DNA of 37,232 nucleotides from Rhodoglobus sp. (GCA_025463515.1 JAODAQ010000075.1:1-37232); one strand, 5' to 3'; positions 1 to 8,369 are shown, numbered from the stretch's first letter. Numbers and translations are program-made. The notes: generated by a model from the letters alone, not told the origin.

Positions 1-950
1 TAGTGCAGTTCGTCAAGCAGGGCCTCGCCGACCTCTCGATCTCGCGGTCGAGCTTCGACTGGGGCCTCAAGGTGCCCTGGGATGACTCGCACGTCGTCTA
101 CGTCTGGTTCGACGCGCTGCTCAACTACGTCACCGCGGTCGGCTACGGCGTGGATGACGCGCAGTTCCAGCGCCGCTGGCCGGCCGTGCACATCGTCGGC
201 AAAGACATCGCGCGCTTCCACGCGGTCATCTGGCCGGCGATGCTCATGGCCGCGGGGCTAAAGGTGCCGCGCGCGGTGTTCGGGCAAGGCTGGCTGCTGG
301 TGGGCGGCGAGAAGATGTCCAAGTCGAAGCTCACCGGCATCGCGCCCAACGAGATCACCGACACGTTCGGCTCCGACGCGTTCCGCTACTACTTCCTCTC
401 CGCGATCACGTTCGGCCAGGACGGCTCGTTCTCATGGGAGGACCTGAGCGCCCGCTACCAGGCCGAGCTCGCCAACGGCTTCGGAAACCTCGCCTCGCGC
501 GTGATCGCCATGGTCACGAAGTACTTCGACGGTCACGTCCCTTCGGCGGCCCTCGACGATGCGATCACCGGCATCGAGAAGCGGGTGACGGATGCCGCGG
601 GCCAGCACATCGACGCCTTCGAGATCGACAAGGCGCTCGCCACCATCTGGGAGCTCGTCGACGCGCTCAACCTCTACATCACCGAGCAGCAGCCGTGGGT
701 GCTCGCCAAGGACGAGGCCGACCGCGATCGGCTCGCCCAGGTGCTCGCGACCGCGATCCACGGCGTCGGCACCCTCGCGGTGCTGCTCGCACCGGTGCTG
801 CCGAAGGCGACCGCGAAACTGTGGGAGGCCCTCGGCGGCGAGGGCAGGGTCGACGCGCAGCGCATCGACCGCGCGTGGGAGTGGAAGGGCGGCAGCTCGG
901 TCACCCCGCTCGAGAGCCCGCTGTTCCCGAGGATCGAAACGGGTGAGTGA
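1..950 (+). CDS. metG: Methionyl-tRNA synthetase, C-terminal part (partial at window start)
   Basis: This cytoplasmic class I aminoacyl-tRNA synthetase charges tRNA-Met with methionine for translation. The window opens inside the gene; the reading frame begins at base 3 and the first GTG there is internal, not a start. About 315 residues are visible. The KMSKS signature (residues 104-108 of the visible part, preceded by GGE) marks the end of the catalytic domain, with the upstream motif HIVGKDIARFH typical of MetRS. After it comes the alpha-helical anticodon-binding domain with the usual AELANGFGNLASR and EQQPWVLAKD segments. There is no C-terminal EMAP/tRNA-binding extension. The stop overlaps the GTG of tatD by 8 bases, the usual actinobacterial coupling. 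Identity is secure; only the 5' part is missing. Confidence 0.97.
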   Translation, partial: VQFVKQGLADLSISRSSFDWGLKVPWDDSHVVYVWFDALLNYVTAVGYGVDDAQFQRRWPAVHIVGKDIARFHAVIWPAMLMAAGLKVPRAVFGQGWLLVGGEKMSKSKLTGIAPNEITDTFGSDAFRYYFLSAITFGQDGSFSWEDLSARYQAELANGFGNLASRVIAMVTKYFDGHVPSAALDDAITGIEKRVTDAAGQHIDAFEIDKALATIWELVDALNLYITEQQPWVLAKDEADRDRLAQVLATAIHGVGTLAVLLAPVLPKATAKLWEALGGEGRVDAQRIDRAWEWKGGSSVTPLESPLFPRIETGE

Positions 951-1806
951 ATACCCGCCTCTTCCCGAGGCGCTCACAGTAGGGGTGTACGACAACCACA
1001 CCCACCTCGAGCACTCGGCCGAGTACGACGGGCCGCAGCTCGACTACCGCGAGCACCTCGACCGGGCGTCGAGCGTGGGCGTGCGCGGAGTCGTGCAGGT
1101 GGGCGGGGACCTGGCGTCGTCGCGCTGGTCCGCGGAGATCGCCGCACGTGAGCCCCGGGTGCTCGCGGCAGTGGCACTGCACCCGAACGAGGCGCCGCGG
1201 TACGCGGCATCCGGCCAGCTCTCCGAGGCGCTCGCCGAGATCGACGAGCTCGCCTCGCGACCGCGGGTGCGCGCCGTGGGCGAGACCGGGCTCGACTTCT
1301 TCCGCACCGAGGGCGACGCCGAGCTGCGCGCGCAGTACGAGTCGTTCGAGGCGCACATCGAGATCGCGAAGAAGCACGGGCTCGCGCTGCAGATCCACGA
1401 CCGCGACGCCCACGCCGAGGTCATCGCGACCCTGCGGCGGGTGGGCGCCCCGGAGCACACGGTGTTCCACTGCTTCTCGGGCGACGCCGACATGGCGCGG
1501 CTCTGCGCGGACAACGGCTGGTACCTGTCGTTCGCCGGCACGGTCACGTTCAAGAACGCGGCGAACCTGCGCGAGGCCCTCGAGGTCATCCCGCGCAGCC
1601 GCATCCTGATCGAGACGGATGCCCCGTACCTCACGCCGCACCCGCTGCGCGGCCGGCCGAACGCGCCGTACCTGCTCCCGATCACGCTGCGGGCGATGGC
1701 GGCGCACCTCGAGACCGACGTGACCATGCTCGCGGCGCAGATCACCTCGACCACCGAAGAGGTCTACGGCACCTGGGACTCCGAGCCGGTCGTCATCGAT
1801 GACTAG
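943..1806 (+). CDS. tatD: TatD-family metal-dependent deoxyribonuclease/hydrolase
   Basis: This is a TIM-barrel hydrolase of the TatD (YcfH/YjjV) family, whose members are Mg2+/metal-dependent 3'-5' DNases or DNA-repair/quality-control nucleases. The N-terminal metal motif DNHTHLEH, the GETGLDFF strand, QIHDRDAH and the C-terminal ETDAPYLTPHPLRG motif are all present, so the metal site looks complete. With GTG at 943 the product is 287 residues, normal for the family. This start overlaps the metG stop; an alternative GTG at 985 would trim 14 residues and still keep the first His motif. The 3' end overlaps the rsmA start by 8 bases. The metG-tatD-rsmA-ispE order is common in actinobacteria and suggests co-transcription. 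The true substrate in this organism cannot be read from sequence. Confidence 0.94.
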   Translation: MSEYPPLPEALTVGVYDNHTHLEHSAEYDGPQLDYREHLDRASSVGVRGVVQVGGDLASSRWSAEIAAREPRVLAAVALHPNEAPRYAASGQLSEALAEIDELASRPRVRAVGETGLDFFRTEGDAELRAQYESFEAHIEIAKKHGLALQIHDRDAHAEVIATLRRVGAPEHTVFHCFSGDADMARLCADNGWYLSFAGTVTFKNAANLREALEVIPRSRILIETDAPYLTPHPLRGRPNAPYLLPITLRAMAAHLETDVTMLAAQITSTTEEVYGTWDSEPVVIDD

Positions 1807-2659
1807 CGTGCAGCTGCTTGGACCGGCACAGGTCCGCGATCTCGCCGACCTGCTCGACCTGCAGCCGACCAAGAAGCTCGGTCAGAACTTCGTGATTGAC
1901 GCCAATACGGTCCGGCGCATCGTGAAGTCGGCGGGGGTCACCGCGAGCGAGACCGTCGTGGAGGTCGGCCCCGGACTGGGATCGCTCACCCTCGGGCTGC
2001 TCGAGACCGGGGCGTCCGTGGTCGCCGTGGAGATCGACCGCCGCCTCGCCGGGCAGCTGCCGATCACGGTGGCCGAGATGGCGCCGGATGCCTCGCTCAC
2101 CGTCATCACGGAGGACGCGCTCAAGGTGCGCGACCTGCCCGGCAGCCCGACGGTGCTCGTCGCGAACCTGCCCTACAACGTGTCGGTGCCGGTGCTGCTG
2201 CACTTCCTCGAGCACTTCCCGTCGATCGACCGCGGGCTCGTGATGGTGCAGGCCGAGGTGGGGGAGCGCGTCGCCGCCGGCCCCGGCTCGAAGGTCTACG
2301 GGGCGCCCTCGGTGAAGTCGGCGTGGTACGGCACGTTCTCCACGGCGGGCAAGGTCAGCCGCCAGGTGTTCTGGCCGGTGCCGAACGTCGACTCGATCCT
2401 CGTGCGCTTCGAGCGCCACGAGCAGCCGGGCACCGAGGCCGAGCGGCTCGCGACCTTCCAGCTCGTGGATGCCGCGTTCCAGCAGCGCCGCAAGATGCTG
2501 CGCCAGGCGCTCGCCCCGGTGCTGGGCGACTCCGCCGCGGCAACCGCGCGACTCGAGGCGGCGGGTGTCGCGCCCACCGCCCGGGGCGAGGAGCTGACGG
2601 TGGAGCAGTACCTGGCGGTAGCCCGGGTCTCGACAGGCTCGACCACCGGCCCACGATAG
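1799..2659 (+). CDS. rsmA: 16S rRNA dimethyladenosine transferase (KsgA/RsmA)
   Basis: RsmA uses SAM to dimethylate two adjacent adenosines near the 3' end of 16S rRNA during small-subunit maturation; loss of it gives kasugamycin resistance. The 286-residue protein has LGQNF (27-31), the SAM-binding GPGLGSLT (57-64), the acidic EID after strand 2 and the catalytic NLPYN (123-127), so it should be active. The start ATG at 1799 lies inside the end of tatD. The last dozen residues (VSTGSTTGPR) are encoded by a copy of the short repeat GTCTCGACAGGCTCGACC (about 2627-2645), so the extreme C-terminus is probably repeat-derived rather than conserved. ispE follows after 9 bases. Confidence 0.97.
   Translation: MTSVQLLGPAQVRDLADLLDLQPTKKLGQNFVIDANTVRRIVKSAGVTASETVVEVGPGLGSLTLGLLETGASVVAVEIDRRLAGQLPITVAEMAPDASLTVITEDALKVRDLPGSPTVLVANLPYNVSVPVLLHFLEHFPSIDRGLVMVQAEVGERVAAGPGSKVYGAPSVKSAWYGTFSTAGKVSRQVFWPVPNVDSILVRFERHEQPGTEAERLATFQLVDAAFQQRRKMLRQALAPVLGDSAAATARLEAAGVAPTARGEELTVEQYLAVARVSTGSTTGPR
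2625..2647. repeat. Short palindromic repeat at the rsmA 3' end
   Basis: A 23-base element with core TCTCGACAGGCTCGA forms the last codons of rsmA. The same 15-base core recurs at the start of the glycosyltransferase gene (about 14459-14473). The core is partly self-complementary (TCGA at both sides, GGTC/GACC at the ends). It resembles dispersed extragenic repeats that I associate with Microbacteriaceae genomes; this is from memory and was not checked. Confidence 0.6.
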
Positions 2660-2662
2660 GTT
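2657..2662 (+). promoter_or_regulatory. Probable -10 box (TAGGTT) for leaderless ispE
   Basis: TAGGTT ends 6 bases before the ATG of ispE, the spacing expected when transcription starts at the start codon. It overlaps the rsmA stop codon. No Shine-Dalgarno is visible before ispE. No convincing -35 box was found, so this is a pattern-based call. Confidence 0.45.
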
Positions 2663-2668
2663 GGTTCC

Positions 2669-3604
2669 ATGACACCGGAGCCGGGAACGACCATGGTGCA
2701 CGCGAGAGCGCCGGGCAAGATCAACGTCTTCCTGAAGGTCGGGTCGCTTCTTGACGACGGCTATCACGATGTGGCGATCGCGTACCAGGCGGTGTCGCTC
2801 TACGAGGACGTGCGCGCCTACCCGGCCGACGACTTCTCCGTCGAGGTCAACGGAACCGTCGAGCTCTCGCGCGTTCCCACCGACGGCTCGAACATCGCGA
2901 TCAAGGCCGCCCGCCTGCTCGCGCGGCGCACCGGCTACCGCGGCGGGGTGCGCCTCCAGATCGACAAGCACGTGCCGGTCACGGGCGGCATGGGGGGCGG
3001 CTCCGCGGATGCCGCGGCAACCCTTCTGGCGTGCGACGCGCTGTGGGGCACCGGCCTCCCGCGGGAGGACATGCTCGACCTCGCCGCCCAGCTCGGCGCC
3101 GACGTGCCGTTCGCCTTCACGGGCGGGACCGCCATCGGCACCGGCCGCGGCGACCAGCTGAGCCCGGCCCTCGCGAAGGGCACCTTCCAGTGGGTGCTCG
3201 CGCTCGCCGACTTCGGCCTCTCCACGCCTGCGGTGTACAGCGAGCTCGACAGCCACCGCGAGCGACACTCGCAGGACATCTTCCCGGCCCAGAGCGCGCC
3301 CTCCGTCGACGCCAACGTGCTGCAGGCACTCCGCGCCGGCGACCCGGACATGCTCGCCGAGTGCCTCTACAACGACCTGCAGGCACCGGCACTCCACCTC
3401 GAGCCCTCCCTCGCCGACGTCCTCGAGCTCGGTGAGCAGAACGGCGCCCTCGCGGGGATCGTCTCCGGCTCCGGCCCGACCGTCGCGTTCCTCGCCGCCG
3501 ACCTCGACTCGGCTCTCGAGCTGCAGATCGCGCTGAGCGCGGCCCGCCTGACTGTGGTCCGCGCGACGGGACCGGTACACGGCGCCCGCATCGTCGGCGA
3601 CTAA
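2669..3604 (+). CDS. ispE: 4-diphosphocytidyl-2-C-methyl-D-erythritol kinase
   Basis: IspE is the GHMP kinase that phosphorylates the 2-hydroxyl of CDP-methylerythritol in the MEP isoprenoid pathway, feeding undecaprenyl phosphate, menaquinone and carotenoids. The [12 protein letters not shown] start, the ATP-binding GGMGGGSAD (106-114), GADVPFAF and the C-terminal GSGPTVAFL motif are present. The 311-residue length is normal. ATG at 2669 is chosen because of the -10-like TAGGTT just upstream; a second in-frame ATG at 2693 would start directly at MVHARAPGK, and the 8 extra N-terminal residues are not conserved in the family. The gene completes the tatD-rsmA-ispE run; in many actinobacteria the ABC-F gene follows directly, but here 6.3 kb of other genes intervene. 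Confidence 0.96.
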   Translation: MTPEPGTTMVHARAPGKINVFLKVGSLLDDGYHDVAIAYQAVSLYEDVRAYPADDFSVEVNGTVELSRVPTDGSNIAIKAARLLARRTGYRGGVRLQIDKHVPVTGGMGGGSADAAATLLACDALWGTGLPREDMLDLAAQLGADVPFAFTGGTAIGTGRGDQLSPALAKGTFQWVLALADFGLSTPAVYSELDSHRERHSQDIFPAQSAPSVDANVLQALRAGDPDMLAECLYNDLQAPALHLEPSLADVLELGEQNGALAGIVSGSGPTVAFLAADLDSALELQIALSAARLTVVRATGPVHGARIVGD

Positions 3605-3615
3605 TCTAGGTAACC

Positions 3616-4827
3616 GTGCCCATCCCCTTCTCGCTGCCGCTCATCGATGCGGATGTCATCGCGGAAGTGAACGACGCACTCACCAACACGGGCTGGCTCA
3701 CCACTGGCCCGAAGGTGCGTCAGCTCGAGGCCGAGATCTCGACGATCACGGGCACCCCGGTGCTGTGCGTCAACTCCTGGACCTCCGGCGCGATGCTCAT
3801 GCTGCGCTGGCTGGGCATCGGCCCCGGTGACGAGGTGATCATCCCGGCGTACACCTACAGCGCGACCGCCCTGTGCGCGATGAACCTCGGCGCGACGGTC
3901 GTCATGGTCGACGTGCTCGACGACTTCACGATCGACCCCGAGAAGGTCAGGGCGGCCATCACGCCGCGCACCAAGGCGGTCATCCCCGTCGACATGGGCG
4001 GCTGGCCGGCCGACTACGACGCGCTCCACGCGGTCCTCGAAGCGCCGGATGTCACGTCCCTCTTCGCCCCGTCGACCCCCCGCCAGGCCAAGCTCGGCCG
4101 CATCCTCGTCGTGACGGATGCCGCGCACTCCATCGGCGCCGTCTACAAGGGGCGGCCCAACGGCCAGTTCACCGACGCGACCGTGTTCTCGCTGCACTCG
4201 GTGAAGAACGTCACGACGGGCGAGGGCGGCGCGATCGCGATCAACCTCCCCGCGCCGTTCGACAACGAAGAGGAGTACGTCTTCCTCAAGGCGCTCGCGC
4301 TCAACGGACAGAACAAGAGCGCCTTCGAGAAGAACGTGCCGGGGGCCTGGCGCTACGACATCATCGACCAGGGCCTCAAGGTCAACATGCCCGACATCAA
4401 CGCCGCGATCGGGCTGGCGCAGATCCGGAAGTACGCCAGCCAGCTGCTGCCCGACCGCAAGCACAAGTTCGAGCTCTACCAGGCGGGCTTCGCGCCGTAC
4501 GACTGGGCGATTCTGCCGCCGTATCGGGACGCGGAGCGCGAGTCCTCCGCCCACCTCTTCCTGCTGCGCATCAAGGGCGCCGACGAGCAGCGCCGCGACC
4601 GGATCATCACGGCGATCTCCGAGGCCGGGGTCGGAGTCAACGTGCACTACATCCCCATGGCGATGCTCACCCTGTTCCGCGAGCGCGGCTACGACATCGC
4701 CGACTACCCGAAGACCTACGAGCTCTACGCCAACGAGATCACCCTGCCGTTGTACAACACCCTCACCGAGGAACAGGTTGCCGAGGTCGTGGACGTGGTC
4801 GCGCGAGCGGTGGAGAGCACCGCATGA
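3616..4827 (+). CDS. DegT/DnrJ/EryC1-type PLP-dependent sugar aminotransferase
   Basis: This family transaminates nucleotide-linked 4- or 3-keto sugars, usually from glutamate, to make amino sugars for glycans or antibiotics. The 403-residue protein has the fold-type I signatures: PAYTYSATALCAMNLGA (77-93), the PLP-pyridine Asp in VTDAAHSIGA (Asp168) and the Schiff-base Lys in SLHSVKNVTTGEGG (Lys197). GTG at 3616 is the first start after ispE. The gene shares ATGA with the following UDP-sugar dehydratase, so the two are translationally coupled. The likely substrate is the 4-keto-6-deoxy sugar made by that dehydratase, as PglE acts after PglF in bacillosamine synthesis. That pairing is inference from the neighbours; regiochemistry and sugar identity are not visible. 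Confidence 0.9.
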   Translation: MPIPFSLPLIDADVIAEVNDALTNTGWLTTGPKVRQLEAEISTITGTPVLCVNSWTSGAMLMLRWLGIGPGDEVIIPAYTYSATALCAMNLGATVVMVDVLDDFTIDPEKVRAAITPRTKAVIPVDMGGWPADYDALHAVLEAPDVTSLFAPSTPRQAKLGRILVVTDAAHSIGAVYKGRPNGQFTDATVFSLHSVKNVTTGEGGAIAINLPAPFDNEEEYVFLKALALNGQNKSAFEKNVPGAWRYDIIDQGLKVNMPDINAAIGLAQIRKYASQLLPDRKHKFELYQAGFAPYDWAILPPYRDAERESSAHLFLLRIKGADEQRRDRIITAISEAGVGVNVHYIPMAMLTLFRERGYDIADYPKTYELYANEITLPLYNTLTEEQVAEVVDVVARAVESTA

Positions 4828-6029
4828 ACCTCGAGGCATTCATCGCCGACCACGTGGTGGGGCGCCGCGAGAGCCTGTTCGCCGCCGACCTCGCCGCGCA
4901 CGACGCGGAGCTGCGCGCGGCGATCGAGGGGGCATCCGTGCTCGTCATCGGGGGAGCCGGCACCATCGGCTCGTCGTTCATCCGCGCGCTGCTGCCGTAC
5001 CGGCCCGCTCGCCTGGTGGTCGTCGACCTCAATGAGAACGGCCTGACCGAGCTCACTCGCGACCTGCGCAGCACCGACCACCAGTTCGTGCCCGACGACT
5101 ACAAGACGTACCCGATCAGCTTCGGCGGGCCGGTCTTCGAGCGGATGCTCCGCGCGGAGGGCCCCTTCGACATCGTCGCGCACTTCGCCGCCCACAAGCA
5201 CGTGCGCAGCGAGAAAGACCGCTACTCGATCGAGGCGATGCTCGAGAACAACGTCATGAGCACGGTCGCCCTGCTCGACCTCATGCGCGAACTGCCCCCG
5301 AAGCACTTCTTCTGCGTCTCGACGGACAAGGCCGCCAACCCCGCCAACGTCATGGGCGCGTCCAAGAAGCTCATGGAGGAGGCGGTGCTCGCCTACGCCG
5401 CCGAGCTGCCGGCGGTCACCGCGCGCTTCGCGAACGTCGCGTTCTCGAACGGCAGCCTGCCCGCAGGGTTCCTCGAGCGCATCGCCAAGAACCAGCCCCT
5501 CTCCGCCCCGCACGACGTGCGCCGCTACTTCGTGTCGCCGCTCGAGAGCGGGCAGCTGTGCCTGCTCGCGTGCGTGCTGGGCGCGCCGGCCGACATCTTC
5601 TTCCCGCAGCTGGACGAGCCCCGGATGCTCACCTTCGCCACGATCGCCGACGCGCTGCTGCGCGAGCTCGGGTACGAGCCCGACCCGTGCGCGACCGAGG
5701 ACGAGGCGCGGGCCAAGGCCGCGGCCCGGAAGCCCGACGACACCACCTGGCCCGTGTACTACTTCGCGTCGGAGACCTCCGGGGAGAAGCCGTTCGAGGA
5801 GTTCTACACCGTCGAGGAGGATGTCGACCTGGACTCGTTCGCCGCGCTGGGGATCGTGCGCGGACGCGCGAGCAACGATGTGGCGGGCATCCGGGCCACG
5901 CTTGACGACCTGCGCGCCCTGTTCGCGCGACCCGACCTGCCCAAGGAGGCCATCGTCGATGTCCTCGCGACTCTCGTCCCGACCTTCCACCATGTGGAGA
6001 CGGGCAAGAGCCTCGACCAGAAGATGTGA
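4824..6029 (+). CDS. UDP-HexNAc 4,6-dehydratase-like SDR (PglF/CapD type, soluble form)
   Basis: This extended short-chain dehydrogenase probably converts UDP-GlcNAc to a 4-keto-6-deoxy sugar (established for PglF, WbpM and FlaA1 relatives). Of 401 residues, 43-52 form the NAD-binding GGAGTIGSSF loop, FAAHKHV (121-127) is the family's substrate-loop motif, and STDKAANPANVMGASK (166-181) carries the catalytic Thr-Asp-Lys and the Met-x3-Lys that replaces the usual Tyr-x3-Lys in the WbpM/PglF branch. There are no transmembrane helices, unlike full-length PglF. A C-terminal extension follows the catalytic fold. The ATGA overlap with the aminotransferase and the overlap of its stop with the sugar transferase start make a tight three-gene unit. 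Exact product stereochemistry is not predictable. Confidence 0.88.
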   Translation: MNLEAFIADHVVGRRESLFAADLAAHDAELRAAIEGASVLVIGGAGTIGSSFIRALLPYRPARLVVVDLNENGLTELTRDLRSTDHQFVPDDYKTYPISFGGPVFERMLRAEGPFDIVAHFAAHKHVRSEKDRYSIEAMLENNVMSTVALLDLMRELPPKHFFCVSTDKAANPANVMGASKKLMEEAVLAYAAELPAVTARFANVAFSNGSLPAGFLERIAKNQPLSAPHDVRRYFVSPLESGQLCLLACVLGAPADIFFPQLDEPRMLTFATIADALLRELGYEPDPCATEDEARAKAAARKPDDTTWPVYYFASETSGEKPFEEFYTVEEDVDLDSFAALGIVRGRASNDVAGIRATLDDLRALFARPDLPKEAIVDVLATLVPTFHHVETGKSLDQKM

Positions 6030-6709
6030 CGGCCGTGTACTCCTTTTTCAAGCGATTCTTCGACGTGCTCATCTCGGGCGTGGCCGTCGTCATCCTCACG
6101 CCGCTGCTGTCTCCCGTCATGCTCGCACTGCGCCTCACCGGCGAGGGCGAGGTCTTCTACAAGCAGCGGCGCATCGGGTACCGCAACGAGACCTTCGGCA
6201 TCTGGAAGTTCGCGACGATGCTCAAGGACAGTCCCAACCTCGGCACCGGCTCGCTCACCGTGCGCGGCGACCCGCGCGTGACCCGCGTCGGCCGGTCGCT
6301 GCGCGCCACCAAGGTCAACGAGCTGCCGCAGCTGCTCAACGTGCTCACGGGCGACATGAGCTTCGTGGGACCGCGGCCGCAGGTGCAGGTGGACTTCGAC
6401 GGCTACCCGCCGCACGTGCGCGAGCACATCTACGACGTGCGGCCCGGGGTCACGGGAATCGGCTCGATCGTGTTCCGCGACGAGGAGCGGCTGCTCTCGA
6501 AGCCCGGCATCGACCCGCGCGCGTTCTACCGCGACGAGATCGCCCCCTTCAAGGGCGAGCTCGAGATGTGGTACCTCGAGCACAAATCGCTGTGGCTGGA
6601 TGCCCGGCTCATGCTCCTCACGGTGTGGGTGGTGCTGCGCCCGGAGTCGGACATCGTGTACCGCACGTTCAGCGATCTCCCGGCAAGACCGAGTTGGCTC
6701 ACCGAGTGA
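6026..6709 (+). CDS. Bacterial sugar transferase (undecaprenyl-phosphate phosphoglycosyl transferase, PglC-like)
   Basis: Monotopic phosphoglycosyl transferases of this family move a sugar-1-phosphate from UDP-sugar to undecaprenyl phosphate, the first membrane step of a glycan. The 227-residue protein has the re-entrant helix [25 protein letters not shown] (8-32), [10 protein letters not shown] (43-52), and [11 protein letters not shown] (113-123). At the catalytic dyad, normally Asp-Glu in SLDELPQ, the sequence reads KVNELPQ (Asn98-Glu99), so the residue that acts as nucleophile in PglC is Asn here; see findings. GTG at 6026 overlaps the stop of the dehydratase. The cassette therefore makes and loads an amino sugar, but no acetyltransferase (PglD), flippase or later glycosyltransferase is adjacent. 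Confidence 0.88.
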   Translation: MTAVYSFFKRFFDVLISGVAVVILTPLLSPVMLALRLTGEGEVFYKQRRIGYRNETFGIWKFATMLKDSPNLGTGSLTVRGDPRVTRVGRSLRATKVNELPQLLNVLTGDMSFVGPRPQVQVDFDGYPPHVREHIYDVRPGVTGIGSIVFRDEERLLSKPGIDPRAFYRDEIAPFKGELEMWYLEHKSLWLDARLMLLTVWVVLRPESDIVYRTFSDLPARPSWLTE

Positions 6710-6731
6710 CCCTCCGCTCCGAACCACTTCC

Positions 6732-8279
6732 ATGAGCCCCCGCCGCGTCCTCCTCTGGTCGGCGCTCGTCGGCGTGCTGACCGGCATCGTCACCCTGGCC
6801 ATCGCCGAGGCGGTCGCCGCGATCATGGTGCTGCCGTCCGGCAGCCCGCTGTTCGGGGTGGGCTCGCTCGTGATCGACCTCGTCCCGGGCTGGTTCAAGA
6901 CCGTCGTGATCGGGCTGTTCGGCACGGGCGACAAAGTCGCGCTGTTCGTTGCGCTGGGGATACTCGTGCTCCTGCTCGCGGTGGGGATCGGCATCCTGCA
7001 GTACCGCCGCCCGCCGTGGGGCATCCTCGCGCTCGTGGCCCTCGGAATCGTCGCGCTGCTCGCCGTCGTCACGCGGGCCGAGTCCAATGCGCTCTCGTCG
7101 GTGCCGACGCTGGTCGGGGTGCTGGCGGGGGTCATCGTCCTGCGGCTCGGGATCGACCGGCTGCACCGCTGGACGGACGCCGCAGCATCCCGGCCCGCAC
7201 GTGCCGCCGTCACGCGGCGCGGGTTCCTCGTCATGCTCGGTGCGACCACCGCGGGCGCTCTCGTGATCGGCTTGGGGGCTCGGGCGATCAACGCCGGGAC
7301 CGCGGCCGTGAACGCCGTGCGCGAGGCGATCAAGCTCCCGCGGCCCGCGACCCCGGAGGGCGCCTTCCCCGCCGGGGCGTCGCTCGACGTCCCCGGCATC
7401 TCGCCGCTGCTCTCGGCGAACGACACCTTCTACCGCATCGACACGGCGCTGCAGGTGCCTGTCGTCGACGCGTCCACCTGGAAGCTGCGCGTGACCGGGA
7501 TGGTCGAGCGCGAGGTGGAGATCACGTTCGACGAGCTGCTCGCGCTGCCGCTCGTCGAGCACACCGTCACCCTCATGTGCGTCTCGAACGAGGTCGGCGG
7601 CAACCTCGTGGGCAACGCGACCTGGCTCGGCTACCCGATCCGCGACCTGCTGGCCCAGGCCGGTCCGCTGCCCGGCGCCGACATGGTGCTCTCCACGAGC
7701 GTCGACGGGTTCACCGCGGGCTCGCCGCTCTCGGTGCTGCTCGAGGAGGACCGGCAGTCGCTGCTGGCGGTCGGGATGAACGGGGAGCCGCTGCCCCTCG
7801 AGCACGGTTTCCCCGCGCGGCTGGTCGTGCCGGGGCTGTACGGCTACGTGTCCGCCACCAAGTGGGTGACCGAGCTCAAGGTCACGACCTTCGCGAAGGA
7901 CATGGGCTACTGGACCCCGCGCGGCTGGGACGCGCTCGGGCCCGTCAAGACGGCGTCCCGCATCGACGTGCCGCAGAGCGGCGCAGGGGTCTCCGCCGGC
8001 CGCATTGCCGTCGCGGGCGTCGCGTGGGCGCAGCACCGCGGCATCGAGGCCGTGGAAGTCCGGGTGGATGACGGGACGTGGATGCCGGCCGTCCTGGCCG
8101 ACGCGATCTCGATCGACACTTGGCGCCAGTGGGTCTACGAGTGGGACGCGACATCCGGCAACCACACCGTCGCCGTGCGCGCGACCGGTGCCGTGGGCGA
8201 CACCCAGCGCGACGTGCGCCTCCCGCCCGCGCCGAACGGCTCGGAGGGGTACCACACGGTCACGGTGACCGTGGGCTAA
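6732..8279 (+). CDS. Membrane-anchored molybdopterin-dependent oxidoreductase (sulfite oxidase/MsrP fold)
   Basis: This is a Mo-cofactor enzyme of the sulfite oxidase superfamily; many actinobacterial members have an N-terminal multi-spanning membrane part and an unknown substrate. Of 515 residues, about 1-140 contain four hydrophobic helices. A Tat-like TRRGFLVMLG (161-170) precedes a fifth helix. The catalytic domain starts near 225, with the Mo-ligating Cys283 in LMCVSNEVGGN, followed by WLGYPIRDLL and a C-terminal Ig-like Mo-Co dimerisation domain (from about 430) ending in YEWDATSGNHTVAVRATG. The catalytic domain should face outside. ATG at 6732 lies 22 bases after the sugar transferase. 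The MOSC-domain gene 1.1 kb away also belongs to the molybdenum-handling world, but a link is not shown. Confidence 0.87.
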   Translation: MSPRRVLLWSALVGVLTGIVTLAIAEAVAAIMVLPSGSPLFGVGSLVIDLVPGWFKTVVIGLFGTGDKVALFVALGILVLLLAVGIGILQYRRPPWGILALVALGIVALLAVVTRAESNALSSVPTLVGVLAGVIVLRLGIDRLHRWTDAAASRPARAAVTRRGFLVMLGATTAGALVIGLGARAINAGTAAVNAVREAIKLPRPATPEGAFPAGASLDVPGISPLLSANDTFYRIDTALQVPVVDASTWKLRVTGMVEREVEITFDELLALPLVEHTVTLMCVSNEVGGNLVGNATWLGYPIRDLLAQAGPLPGADMVLSTSVDGFTAGSPLSVLLEEDRQSLLAVGMNGEPLPLEHGFPARLVVPGLYGYVSATKWVTELKVTTFAKDMGYWTPRGWDALGPVKTASRIDVPQSGAGVSAGRIAVAGVAWAQHRGIEAVEVRVDDGTWMPAVLADAISIDTWRQWVYEWDATSGNHTVAVRATGAVGDTQRDVRLPPAPNGSEGYHTVTVTVG

Positions 8280-8280
8280 C

Positions 8281-8306
8281 GCCCCCCGCCCCCGCCCCCA
8301 CCCCCC
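8281..8306 (-). other. G-quadruplex-forming run on the minus strand
   Basis: Four C-runs of 6, 5, 5 and 6 bases separated by single bases lie just after the oxidoreductase stop. On the minus strand this is four G-tracts with 1-base loops, the most stable class of predicted G-quadruplex. It sits 5 bases before the 5' hairpin of the DUF559 gene. It could act in termination or as a fragile site; no function is shown. Confidence 0.6.
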
Positions 8307-8311
8307 TTCGT

Positions 8312-8369
8312 CGAGAGTGCAAAATCTCACGGTGCAGGAGTGCTCGCACTGTACGTTCGTGCACTCTCG
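8312..8369. repeat. Hairpin repeat 5' of the DUF559 pseudogene
   Basis: CGAGAGTGCA (8312-8321) pairs perfectly with TGCACTCTCG (8360-8369) and imperfect pairing continues inward. The left arm CGAGAGTGCAAAATCTC is nearly identical to the left arm of a second hairpin at 9344-9400, on the other side of the DUF559 gene. The two hairpins are in direct orientation. Confidence 0.75.

Noticed and set aside
1793-3580. Long minus-strand open frame (595 codons) opposite rsmA and ispE
   Set aside because: It is a shadow of two well-identified genes in high-GC DNA. The translation is a low-complexity Arg/Gly/Asp/His/Val mixture with no motifs.
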